From: Diphasiastrum complanatum
Taxonomy: Eukaryota > Streptophyta > Lycopodiopsida > Lycopodiales > Lycopodiaceae
DNA: 64,000 nt
NCBI GenBank assembly: GCA_029204225.1
Contig: CM055095.1
Coordinates: forward strand, 76,485,776 to 76,549,775
Direction: 5' to 3'
A program made the position numbers and the translations under genes. This document shows positions 23,701 through 32,189 of the stretch, one piece after another; positions within the stretch are counted from its first letter, which is position 1, and every line of letters begins with the position of its first letter. The notes beneath the pieces were generated by a model. The model had not been told where the DNA came from. It did no database searches and saw nothing but the letters and a program-made list of their open reading frames with translations.

Positions 23701-24214
23701 TCGTATAGGACAGCTTCGAGTCTCTTCTCATCAGCTTGCTATCGAGACAGGTAGATACACAGACACTCCCAGATTGCAGCGGATATGTCAGCTTTGTTCT
23801 CTTCAGGAGGTGGAAGATGAGTTTCATTTCATCTTTCGCTGCCCAGTATACTATGAGATTAGAGGACGATACCATTGTTTATACCGAGATATTCCCCTCA
23901 CGTTGAGCTCCTTCCTCGAGTATCCAGATGCTAGATGTGTGGGTCTTCTTTTGAGAGAGATGTATATTTTACGAGCTTCACTTCTACCTACGCTCTCAGA
24001 TATGGATTCCAGTCAGGCTCACATTACTCAGTTCTTCCAGAAGCGAGACAGAGTGGATATTTCGGTTGCGGATTTTGACGTCCCCGTCCGAAGATCGAAG
24101 ACACAGAGAGTTTCGGCTCGATCCAGTGCTACTAGATCTTCATACGCCTCCCACCAGCCTACATCACGACCCACTACTACCATCACTCATTACTTTCAGC
24201 TTGCTCGTAGCTAG
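20711..24214 (+). CDS. LINE copy 7 ORF2: APE endonuclease, reverse transcriptase, zinc finger
   Basis: 1167 residues. The endonuclease covers residues 1 to about 265: NCNG at 7-10, AETHES with Glu34, LAGDFNAR with Asp149 and Asn151, SVVDYF with Asp232, and SDHSLLH with Asp256/His257. RT covers about 480-780: HPILKAGDPMNVGNYRTIMI, VDFRKAFDSV with Asp597, GVKQGCPLSP, and LLYADDVVLL with YADD at 696-699. The zinc finger of zf-RVT type is CQLC...H....C at Cys1026, Cys1029, His1039, Cys1044. The tail is basic, Ser/Arg-rich. All catalytic residues are present. The frame starts with TTG; no ATG is available near the start, so readthrough from ORF1 is the likely route. Confidence 0.93.
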   Translation: MRLGFWNCNGFLSSSSAGDFADFIRKCDILLLAETHESLYHPLPNIQEYSWHSAFRPFVRGKTCRGSGGVACLYRDTTVQMVKQDPYARYIWLHIIGSLLGLPQDIYIAVCYFAPQTSVFAEFGGDPFQALSDDIAIFSQQGSILLAGDFNARTSSRQTEFHAATDLLRLYPLDMGLDRVSQDADTPATSFGEQLITLAETHALAILNGLTQWPSSSAYTCYPHGGGHSVVDYFIGSPALISHISDFSITPPTISDHSLLHISLGHITSSLQISCSLPTHKRIPFTQSGFTNYTTILSQLLANFPFMAPIDQQATFLSTSLLAAASSSFPTKTTSSHRSVHNRWYDAECRSLHNHVTYARSHSPAILKQCQKEYHRTTRTKKIKYLQSLCQKMINSLDSPSSSFFWKHFTRHSSTLAPIAIESWIEYATELYTTDSPPTSLSPRPDHCSLFTPDMVENAIKHAKLNKATDYDSLSVEFLKPVAHLISPYIAHVFNTAVTSGFPTAWCTNILHPILKAGDPMNVGNYRTIMIGHTLAKIYGSILQTVTGSFAETEGLHAMGQAGFRPGYSTSDQIFILRCIIEEARHRKRRIYCCFVDFRKAFDSVPRHLLFQRLSSLGFSEDTIAAIITLYERVLARFRDGSGWSSQIHSTIGVKQGCPLSPTLFALYIDDLERIIREEGGEGCPLADIIIPILLYADDVVLLSSSAAGLQSHLSALHHFCQRWGLTVNLKKTKIMVFNTNRQHMRDVIFYYDGLPIEIVTSYTYLGVLFSGPLLTFRPAATARLRKGHTALVHMERFCSTYYVQDPATRCLLFSATVSPVVLYSAETWCPDLSRDTWRDLTRIQILMLSRIIRAKPSVPHDIILAEFASPPLVVGAMFQIITFLHRVSDLDTSRYIVAALTSSCTLADQGAKHSWYRSVSALLQTWGLSALDLPNGTHAYIRQQIYRSYIRTIWSHPDPDRVKLHYYGTHLLRLDVSGLPILPVYLTQTLSFGLRYRIGQLRVSSHQLAIETGRYTDTPRLQRICQLCSLQEVEDEFHFIFRCPVYYEIRGRYHCLYRDIPLTLSSFLEYPDARCVGLLLREMYILRASLLPTLSDMDSSQAHITQFFQKRDRVDISVADFDVPVRRSKTQRVSARSSATRSSYASHQPTSRPTTTITHYFQLARS

Positions 24215-24225
24215 TTTCCTCCGCG

Positions 24226-24278
24226 GAGCAGGTGGTTAAGCTCTTGCTTTGTACCCTCACCAGCTGGTGGTCAAGCTT
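24226..24278 (+). other. Paired short hairpins in the LINE 3' UTR
   Basis: GAGCAGGTGGTTAAGCTC and, 17 nt on, CAGCTGGTGGTCAAGCTTG. The same pair occurs in copies 5, 6 and 8. In copy 8 the closing pairs change together (TAGC...GCTA), which supports a folded RNA. Confidence 0.55.
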
Positions 24279-24448
24279 GGATACTTTTTCTCTTAGAGAC
24301 AGAGAGATCGATATTTTAGTTTTAGTTTTACTGTCTTTTCATTGGTAAATAAGTCCTTATGCGGACAATGCTTCTCACATTTTGTACTCTCTTTTGTCTT
24401 ATGTGCCCCTGGGCACCAAAAGACGTTAATAATAATAATTCTAATTCT

Positions 24449-24451
<3 letters not shown>

Positions 24452-24543
<92 letters not shown>
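24452..24543 (+). repeat. (CT)n tract between LINE copies 7 and 8
   Basis: About 92 bp of uninterrupted CT after the TAATTC units of copy 7. Copy 8 starts directly after it, in the middle of its RT domain. Confidence 0.98.
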
Positions 24544-24545
<2 letters not shown>

Positions 24546-26700
24546 GAAGCTATATGGCACCATCCTCCAGTCTGCAGTTAGCTCCGAGGCAGAGTCCAGG
24601 AGATTACATGCTTTGGGTCAGGTAGGGTTCCGCGCACATTATTCCACTACAGATCACATATTCACACTTCGAGCCCTCATTGAGGAAGCTAGACACAGGA
24701 GAGAAAAGGTTTACTGATGTTTTGTGGACTTCAGGAAAGCCTTTGATTCTGTCCCACGCTCCTTACTCATCCAGAGACTCCGAGACCTGGGTTTCTCTAC
24801 AGACATTATCCTAGCTGTCATGGCTCTCTATGAGAGGGTACTGGGTTGCTTCCGTCATGGTAGTGGCATATCTGAGCAAATCTGGAGCACTATTGGGGTT
24901 AAGCAGGGATGCTCTCTCTCACCAGTTCTCTTTGGATTATATATTGACGAGCTAGAGCAGGTCATCTCTCAGTGCGGTGGGGACGGTTGTCGGCTTGGGG
25001 ACATTCTGATTGCCATCCTTCTCTATGAGGATGATGTGGTACTAGTCTCCCGTACCAGAGAGGGATTACAGAGACAATTGGACTGTTAACACACCTTTTG
25101 CACTAAGTGGGGTCTAGGAGTGAATCTCTCGAAGACCAGAGTTATGGTCTTCAATACCTCTCGGGCCTTCATGCAGCGCCAGGAGCTTACCTTTGACGGA
25201 CAGCCCCTAGAGGTGGTCTCTTCATACACTTACCTGGGTGTGCTCTTCTCTGGTCCTACCTTCAGTATGAGACAGGCGGCTACTTCTAGACTTGGAAAGG
25301 GCCACTCTTCCCTAGTCTAGCTGGAGAGACTCTGCTTCTTCACGCCTATAGACCACCATGTTAGCTCGCATGATTCGAGCGAAGCCCTCGGTTCCACATG
25401 AGATCATCCTTGCGGTGTTTGCCACCCCCCCTATTCAGATTGAGGCAGCCTTCCAGCTCATCACGTACATCCAGAGAGCTCAAGCACTTCTTGATACAGA
25501 GAAGCGGTATACGCGGATTGCACTCATGTCCTCTCATCACCTTCAAACTCAGGGATACAGGCTATCATGGTTCTCTCAGGCATCACGCTTCCTCATGGAA
25601 GTATTTGGTATCACTATCACTGATCTCCCTTTGAGTACACACTAGTATATTAGATGTTTTTTATACAGAGCATATCTCGACCGTACTTGGCGACATCAGC
25701 TGGGGGTTAAGCCTGACTACTACCAGACTCACTTTCGGGAGCAGGATTCCACTGGTCTTCCAGTTTTACCTCGCTATTTGTCCTCTGGGCTATCACACGG
25801 TCTCCGTTTCACTTTGGGACAGTTTAGAGTCTCCTTCCATCAGTTGGCTATTGAGACAGGTAGATACATACATACATACATAGAGCATACATACTACTGT
25901 TTGGTCTCATCTTGATTCTTCACGAGTTAAGCTTCAGTTCTACCCCATTCACTTTCTTCACTTGGATGCTTCAGGGCTTCCCGTTAGACCAAGTTATCTC
26001 TCTCAGCCATTGTCTTTTGGCCTGCGCTACCGCATAGGTCAGCTTCGTGTCTCTTCACATCAGCTTGCTATTGAGACCGGCATATACATAGACATGCCAC
26101 GATCATTACGGATCTGTCGGTGCTGTACATTGCAGGAGGTTGAGGATGAGTTTCACTTTATTTTCTTATGTCCAGCTTACTATGAGATCAGAGGCAGATA
26201 CCACTGTTTCTATCGGGACACTCCACTCACGCTTGGTTCCTTCTTTGCCTACTCAGATGCAGTGTTGTTTTACTTTTGCGAGAATTGTTCTCCTTGAGAT
26301 CTTCACTTATGTCAGCCAACCACATATTACACTTTTCTTTCAAAAAAGAGTTAGGGAGGATACTTCTGATAGTGAGATTGACATTCCAGCTCGCCGACAG
26401 AAGCTCCAGCGTCTTCCTCGACCATCCAGAGTTCGTCATCAGAGGCCACCATGTGCCTCACACCAGATCACACAGTTTTTCTCTTTCAGTTAGTGAGTTT
26501 TATTCCTCTGCGTAGCTGATGGTTAAGCTACTGCTTTTGTACCCTCACCATAGCTGGAGGTTAAGCTTTGGTTTTATTTCCAGTTTATTTCTGTTTTTTT
26601 AGCTTTAGTTGATAAAAAAAAGTCCAACATGGACAATGCTCCTTTCTGATGTAACTTTTCTTTGTCTTATGTGCCTAAGGGCACCCGATAGACATTAATA
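24544..26700 (+). mobile_element. LINE copy 8, 5'-truncated chimera of two LINE subfamilies
   Basis: It starts inside RT (KLYGTILQSAVSSEAES). It has DFRKAFDSVPRSLLIQRL, GVKQGCSLSP and a mutated catalytic box YEDD (near 25028). Stops lie at 24716, 25087 and 25317 (Gln to TAG). Up to LHQ/HQLAIETGRY near 25866 it is spelled like copy 3. After an ATAC-repeat junction (25866-25890) it backs up about 60 residues and continues as copy-7-type sequence (SRVKLQFY, LDASGLPVRPSYLSQPLSFG, finger CRCCTLQEVEDEFHFIFLC). Its 3' UTR is copy-7-type: hairpins at 26513-26530 and about 26552-26567, terminal hairpin GTGCCTAAGGGCAC at 26671-26684. Confidence 0.9.
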
Positions 26701-26727
26701 TATTCTATTCTATTCTATTCTCTCTCT
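26701..26727 (+). repeat. (TATTC)n then TC tail of LINE copy 8
   Basis: Four TATTC units followed by a short TC run. It closes the plus-strand LINE array. Confidence 0.9.
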
Positions 26728-27222
26728 GGGTCAGCAGGTGCTTTGCAAAAGGAGAACTGTAGGGAGTGACAGAATTTGCACTGGAATCAGTGGGCAGGTG
26801 CAATGGAGTAGCAGTTGACAGGTGCGATCGGGTGCTCCATGGCTGACAGCCAGTAGACAGGTAGAGCTAGGAGGTAGCAATGCCCTTTCAGCGAGGCTAA
26901 TCCCCTCCTCAGTATGGCAGTGTAGGAAGTCTCTCCACAGTCGAAGACATTTCAAGCAACGGTAGCTCAGGATTAGACTCAAGGTTTTTTGAAGGCAGCA
27001 CTCAAGAACATATCAGATCAGCGCTCAGTAGCTCAATGTAATTACGAGACCTTGCCAGATAGCGCTCCACACTACACGATCCCCAATAGGCACTGCTCAA
27101 TCAGTAGCACTCTGTTCTATCACTCATTATTGAAGCTTGGAGTCAGCTTCTCAAGAGGGGCTGACAGGGCGCTGACAGAGCACACTGACAGGACACTGAC
27201 AGGGCTCTGTGACTCCTCCCAT

Positions 27223-27900
27223 CATGGTACGCAAAACCAGGGGAAGCCCACGCTCCCCCTCTCCACCCCGCCCGGTTTGCTCGGACTCCTCCATCGAACC
27301 TGCAAACATAGTTGGACAAGAGCAAGGTGGCAGCTCCACACCATTTCCGGCAGTTGTTTCCGATCGTCTATCTCACAATTATACTCCTTCCCAACCTATG
27401 GAAGGATTCTTTGTCTATGAACTAGGCTGGCTAAAACGGGAACTAAAAGAACCTCAACTACGGGTAAGCCATTTGAAAGAAGAAAACGGAATGATCAAAA
27501 TGCAAATAGGGGATCTGCAGGCTGAAAATTTGGGATTAAAGACGGAGGTCATTGAAGCGAATGCAAAACTGAAAAAGGAAATGGACGCATTGTAGTGTGA
27601 AATTAGAGCCCAACCCATTCTTGCCATACCGGAATCCTCAAATCGTCTCAAAGAAGTCTTGGGCAACGGTGCTCAAGAAAGGAACCGAACCTACTGCACC
27701 TATTTCCTCGGTTATTTCCGCTACTTTATCGGAAGAGAGACTTCGTGGCAGCAAAGCTCTCAATATTCGGGTACGTGGTATATTAGACACCCAAAACGCC
27801 ATTGACGAAGCAAAACCGTTTCTTGCAACCACATTGGACCACCATTATGAAGTGCTTGATACGGCATGGCAGACAAAACGAGATAATTCTACCCTTGTAA
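27223..27900 (+). pseudogene. LINE copy 9, ORF1 only, 3'-truncated
   Basis: The ORF1 start is MVRKTRGSPRSPSPP. A coiled coil follows (LGWLKRELKEPQLRVSHLKE, MIKMQIGDLQAENLGLKTEV). A TAG at 27593-27595 follows KKEMDAL. After a frameshift near 27650 come KKSWATVLKKGTEPTAPISS, ALNIRVRGILDTQNAIDEAK and AWQTKRDNSTLVI. Homology stops at about 27900, before the MDDDLT motif. The 500 bp upstream (26728-27222) have no recognised content and could be a 5' leader. Confidence 0.75.
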
Positions 27901-28639
27901 TTTGTGATTTGTCAGTGGTCAGTACATTATTGTACAATTTATAACTTTACTATTTATAATTTCTAGAAGTTCTTGGATGTCTGAGACTGTGATGTGTTGC
28001 ATGCATTGTGAATTGTGCATGCATCATGACTCATGAGTCAACTTTGAAGTATTCAAGAATGTACCTACTACTATCATCTATGGACTATCTTTTATGTACT
28101 ATAGCTTATAGTTTAGATGAATCGGGATTCATCTAAATTGCAAATTACAAATTGTAATCTGTATTTCAATTTTGTCACTGGTAAGTTGGAATTGGTCACG
28201 ACTCACGTCATGCCTCACTACGTGTGAACTTTGAAGCACTTGCCACTTAGCACTGTGAACTAAGTCTTGTAATATGTATGGAGTATGGCAGTATCTAGTT
28301 TCTACAAGTGTACACAATATGATCACCTATTTATGGGGTCTTATAGATGATAGGGCCCAAATTAGGGCTTGGGTTTATAAGATAAGGGCTACCCAATGGG
28401 CATTGGGCATAGAAGTGTGATTGTTGACATGTTCAAGAGTCCCCTTGCTCTCCGCCGAGAGGGATATTCGGGGGGAGCCAAGGATCCAGGCCCCTGCTGC
28501 GAGTGCCTACTACCATGTGGCATGCAAACCCTCAAGAGCTAAACTTCTTGCTCTCTTACAAGACTCTAAAGATGTTGATGGTCGTGTCTTTGCATACTTC
28601 CTAAATGCACTGCAGATGGCAGTTGTAGGATCATTCAAG
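27901..28639. other. Intron sequence without recognised genes
   Basis: AT-rich. Short direct echoes of ACAAATTGTAATTTG and ATCATGACTCATGA-type strings occur, but no element boundary is clear. Confidence 0.4.
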
Positions 28640-28860
28640 ATGCAATCATGACATTGCTATCAAGCTTGCCCTCTACATATGAGAACTGGGTGATGATCAT
28701 ATCGACACACTCAAATTTAACTTCATTAGAGTTATCACTATGTTGCTGCAGGAAGAAATCAAAGAAGTCAAGACACCTCTTCGACTTCATCATCTCATGC
28801 TCTATATGTCAACAAAGGCTCGAAATGATAGAAGAAGAAAAGCTCTAAGCTCGAGGGCCA
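28640..28860 (+). mobile_element. Ty1/copia gag (UBN2-type) fragment
   Basis: The reading MTLLSSLPSTYENWVMIIST continues HSNLTSLELSLCC, with a frameshift in the following Lys-rich part. The L.SLP..YE..V......L.L pattern is typical of copia gag. Short and decayed. Confidence 0.5.
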
Positions 28861-28999
28861 TAAGCTTTGTGCTGGCATGAATAGCTTCTTGCAACCTATC
28901 CATCAATAATTGACTGAGGAAAGCGACCATACAGAGTTTCTCCTCTTGAAATTGCATTCTCTAGAGCATTCTCATGAAATTGGATTTATCTACTTGGTA

Positions 29000-29150
29000 C
29001 TAGTCTTTCTATGACATGTCTAAACCCCAAAAACCCATAAAAACACATCTTCAAAAAAAAAAAAAGCCCCTAAAATTCTCATTTCGAACCTGAACCTCCC
29101 ATTTCAAACATGTTTCGAAACGACATACGAAACGGACCCATGAAACATTG
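29000..29150 (+). mobile_element. hAT-like small element remnant, word GTTTCGAA
   Basis: The right end reads CATGAAACATTG (reverse complement CAATGTTTCATG). The interior repeats ATTTCGAACC, ATTTCAAACATG, TGTTTCGAAACG and CGAAACGG after an A-run. It is related in ending and word to 48840-49023 and to 59742-59890. Left end and target duplication not identified. Confidence 0.5.
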
Positions 29151-29389
29151 GCACAAAGATGTGGACAAGGAATCATGGGCTCTGCCAAATGTGGGCAGGT
29201 AGCACTGTGGGTAGAGAGGAGAGATAGAGTGACCACAAGATTGCCAGCATGATCATCGTGCTTACCTCTTCACTCTTCATCCACTACTGACATGAAATAG
29301 CTACAACATCGAGCTCAACATCGTTATAAGTCCTTGACTGATCGTCATAGGTCTTTTATAGAGTTTACTGAGGTCCAGTCTCTTTATCT

Positions 29390-30268
29390 TTGTCTTTCAT
29401 TTGACGTCAAATTTTGTTCAAGATTGTTCTATTGCTGAAAAATTGTCTGCTCGTTATAATGGTCCTTTTGTGATTGACGAGAAGCTTAGCCCTGTTACTT
29501 ACCGTTTACAGTTACCTGTTACTACACGTGCTTGTGATATTTTTCATGTTAGTCTACTACGTTCATCTCTTTTTCCCGGTGAGACATGTGATTCGTCATT
29601 TCCTAGTGACCCAGAACTTTTTCCGTGTTTACATGCTGCTATTTTGCAAGTTCGAGTCCTTTTGCGTCGTCGTCCTCGTATTGTCCAATTCTTAGTCCAA
29701 AGGGGCAGTCAACCAGTTGATGAGGCTACTTGGGAGTCTTTCAATGTTTTTGCACACTCACCTTTACTGCAGGAACATGCTCGCTCTTTTCATGCATTAG
29801 TACACGACACTACGGCTTCGTCACCTGCTAATGCACCACTTTATGCCCCTGTTGTTGCAGTTGCTAATCCACATCTTGCTGATGTTTCTTGATGCAGTTC
29901 CCGATTCACATGGTGCTGCTGTTGTACCTCCTGCTGACTTGCCTAATATTGCTGGCTTTGATGCTCTTGCTACTCCAGCTATTGATTCTCCATCACTTGT
30001 TGATGATGATACCTCAGTTGCCCGACGACCGTCGTTGCTTACATATTGATCCAGCCTTAGCAACTACTAGAATTGAGATAAAACTCTCTTAGTTTCATTG
30101 TACTAAAAGCGGTTTTTCACGGCTGTAGGGGATTCGGCTATTGGACTGACACCACTAGCACGAAATGTATAACCCAAGAAAGAAAATGACAATACAGCGG
30201 TACTAAAGTAGCTCTAGTAGTTAAGATAATTCAGCCCACATTGAGGGCAATGTTTTAGATGAAAGGAG
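29390..30268 (+). mobile_element. Ty3/gypsy 3' part: integrase C-terminus, chromodomain-like tail, polypurine tract
   Basis: The reading KLSARYNGPFVIDEKLSPVT, YRLQLPVTTRACDIFHVSLL is the integrase C-terminal GPY/F-type module. It is followed by a chromodomain-like block VLLRRRPRIVQFLVQRG...DEATWESF. The chromodomain aromatic/acidic pattern (W/F-x-G...E.TWE) is kept. A polypurine tract GATGAAAGGAG (30258-30268) directly precedes an LTR start. Only the 3' end of the element is present. Confidence 0.8.
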
Positions 30269-30640
30269 TGTTATGGACATGCATTATAGTCCATCCTTCT
30301 CTATTTTTCGACAGTATTTTTGGACACGCGGTTATATTACATGTGACAAGCCTAGAAACACCATTTACATGGTTCTCTAATTTTGGCCCTAATTTTTGAA
30401 TTTCACCTTCCCTCCAATTCTATCTGAAGGGAGGTAGGTTTTGTCCATTATAAATAGCCACTAAGGCTGGTCATTTAGTAGCTTTGATCATTTTGACTCT
30501 TGGGCTTCTTGTAGGGGAGTTGTACTATTTTGGAGGTCTTAGTTGGAGATCTGCCTGAGCTATCAGCGGCCATTGATATTCATACGGATTCTTAGTTGGA
30601 GAATACTTTCTGAATGCTTTTTGTTGTCTTTTATGCATCA
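30269..30640 (+). repeat. 3' LTR of the gypsy element, right limit uncertain
   Basis: Starts TGTTATGGACATGC right after the polypurine tract. Contains a TATA box TATAAATA (30449-30456). No CA-ended right boundary could be fixed. Confidence 0.6.
30449..30456 (+). promoter_or_regulatory. TATA box of the gypsy LTR
   Basis: TATAAATA in the context CCATTATAAATAGCC, about 180 bp into the LTR, where LTR promoters usually lie. Confidence 0.5.
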
Positions 30641-30771
30641 TTGATATCAAAATCTGTGAATTTGTTCATAACATGCAACCTGCAAAAAAAACACAAGAAG
30701 AAATTTGAAGATCCAAACAACCTGAAAAGAAACCAAAAAACAAAAAACACCTCCCAAATGCTCAAGAAAGT

Positions 30772-30783
30772 GCTCTGATACCA
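30772..30783 (-). other. Primer-binding site, Met-tRNA type
   Basis: TGGTATCAGAGC, complementary to the 3' end of plant initiator Met tRNA, directly after the LTR at 30784-31202. Confidence 0.75.
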
Positions 30784-31202
30784 AGTTACGAACAAATTTA
30801 TAGCAGATCAATAGTAGGCTAAGAAAGCAACACATAAGCAGGAATTAGCTCTAGAAAGCAGTAAAGAGAATGCTTAAGGAGACTAAAGAGAGAGATCAAT
30901 ATCATCAGCAAAGTAATAAACAACAATGTGTCCTACTTATACCCATAAAGAAGACCTAAAGGAAGCTTTTAGAGGATAAGATTACTGAACCTAAGCTATC
31001 TTGGATAAGGTTACTAAATCTTAGCTATCATGGGTGCCATAAGGACATGCCCTCAATGGTAGTGGCCCAATACCTAAGGGTATACTAATTAGGGGCTATA
31101 TACCCAGTATATAACTTTAAGCAATGAGCAAGAACTTTTGGTGAATCTTTTAGGACCTAATTCAGCATTAAATCACAAAATGAATCACACCACATGCCAA
31201 CA
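30784..31202 (-). repeat. LTR with adjoining Met-tRNA primer site, minus strand
   Basis: Reads TGTTGGCATGTGG... to ...TTCGTAACT (419 bp), followed by the primer-binding site TGGTATCAGAGC at 30783-30772 and about 110 bp of leader. No coding sequence follows, so only the 5' end of an element remains. Its end (CTTAAGCATTCTCT..ACTGCTTTCTAG) resembles the LTR at 54041-54355. Confidence 0.7.
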
Positions 31203-31401
31203 TTGCTATTTTATTTCCAACATTGAGCTGCTATCTTTTCAAAAATCAAAAGAAGGACTTGCAAATCATATGTCAAGCAAAAAAAATAAGTAAATATAAA
31301 GAAGAGAGCTAAATTATGCACCAAATAGTTTATTTCGTATAACGTGACCGTTATCAAGTTAATGAAGACAAAAACTTGTACTATGCACATAATTTACTTA
31401 C

Positions 31402-31547
31402 CGGTACACTAGATGTTCTTTGTAAGGTTTTAGATGTGAGTCTATCTCGAATATTCGTAGACCATCTTCCGGAGGTGGAATAATATTTGTTTCACATCCA
31501 GATTGTGAAATATCCCCTCTAAGTGTTGCATTTTCCTCCCTAATTGC
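31402..31547 (-). CDS. SBE2: Starch branching enzyme class II, exon with the PPPEDG / HLVYR block
   Basis: The enzyme cuts alpha-1,4-glucan chains and re-attaches them by alpha-1,6 links, making the branches of amylopectin in plastids. This 146-bp exon encodes AIREENATLR...NIIPPPEDGLRIFEID...LKPYKEHLVY plus two bases of Arg. The PPP.DG, IFEID and H..YR positions are the conserved start of the class-II branching-enzyme fold, just before the family's Y...R...I..YEGGLE helix. The acceptor is TTTTTCAG and the donor GTAAGTAAA. The split Arg codon (CG + G) is completed by the exon at 12066-12164, 19,237 bp away. That intron contains the LINE array, so this exon is easily missed. The reading frame is intact. 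Confidence 0.87.
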
Positions 31548-31674
31548 CTGAAAAATTTGCATAAAGTGAATATACAGTTATTAACACTAGAGAACAAATA
31601 CAAGATAGAAAATCCAAAAACTTGAGATTAGATTCGCAAATGCATTCAAAAATATATGTAACAACTCTCTCTCA

Positions 31675-32095
31675 TAATGAGACCAAAAAACAACTACACC
31701 ATTATGACTAGACACAACATTTCCAAGCTCTATGGGACCATCATACAAATAGCAGTGAGAAATGAGGCTAAAGCCTCAAGAATGGCATGCTTATGGACAA
31801 GGGGGTTCAAGGCACATCATTAAAACTCACATCATATATTCACTCGCAAAGCAATTATTGAGGAGGAAAATTTCTACTAGATAATCAACTACCACTTTGT
31901 GGAGTTCAAATAAGACCTTTCATTATGTAAAGCACCACATGCTCATCCAAAGGTTGATGGATCGAAATTTTTCATCTAACATGGAGTTGGCTATCATGGC
32001 ACCTACTGAGCAAATCATGGGGTGCTTCAAAACAAATGAGGGCTTAGCGCAATGGATTGACAATAAATATTATAGGAGTGAAGCCTCTTTCTCAT
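31675..32095 (+). mobile_element. LINE copy 10, old decayed RT fragment
   Basis: Very diverged but alignable: NYTIMTRHNISKLYGTIIQI (copy 7 NYRTIMIGHTLAKIYGSIL), then FTRKAIIEEE, HFVEFK for CFVDFRKAF, and an IMG/VLGCF-like block. Many stops. It runs into the end of LINE copy 11 from the other side, near 32100-32190. Confidence 0.6.
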
Positions 32096-32189
32096 TGGAT
32101 GGTGGACATGATGGAATGATTACAATCCAAGATTGGAGTGAAACAACAATAGACAAAACACGGTCCACCCTAATCCAAATATAGTGGGC

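Larger units (their letters stand above)
19688..24451 (+). mobile_element. LINE copy 7, full-length and intact
   Basis: The only complete copy: 66-bp 5' leader, ORF1 (19754-20662), in-frame TAG and 48-nt spacer, ORF2 (20711-24214) with no internal stop over 1167 codons, and a 3' UTR (24215-24451) with two short hairpins (24226-24243, 24261-24278) and the terminal hairpin GTGCCCCTGGGCAC (24403-24416). The tail is GACGTTAATAATAATAATTC followed by TAATTC units and (CT)n. A 302-nt stretch of its 3' end recurs at 63392-63693 with about one mismatch, so this or a near-identical copy has been active recently. Confidence 0.95.

Noticed and set aside
24342-24625. Long Leu/Ser-repeat and Arg/Glu-repeat open frames over CT/GA tracts (also at 14013, 17178, 19443, 48458, 48606, 54337, 61494)
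   Set aside because: They are translations of dinucleotide repeats joined to LINE 3' UTRs or other sequence; no independent coding evidence.
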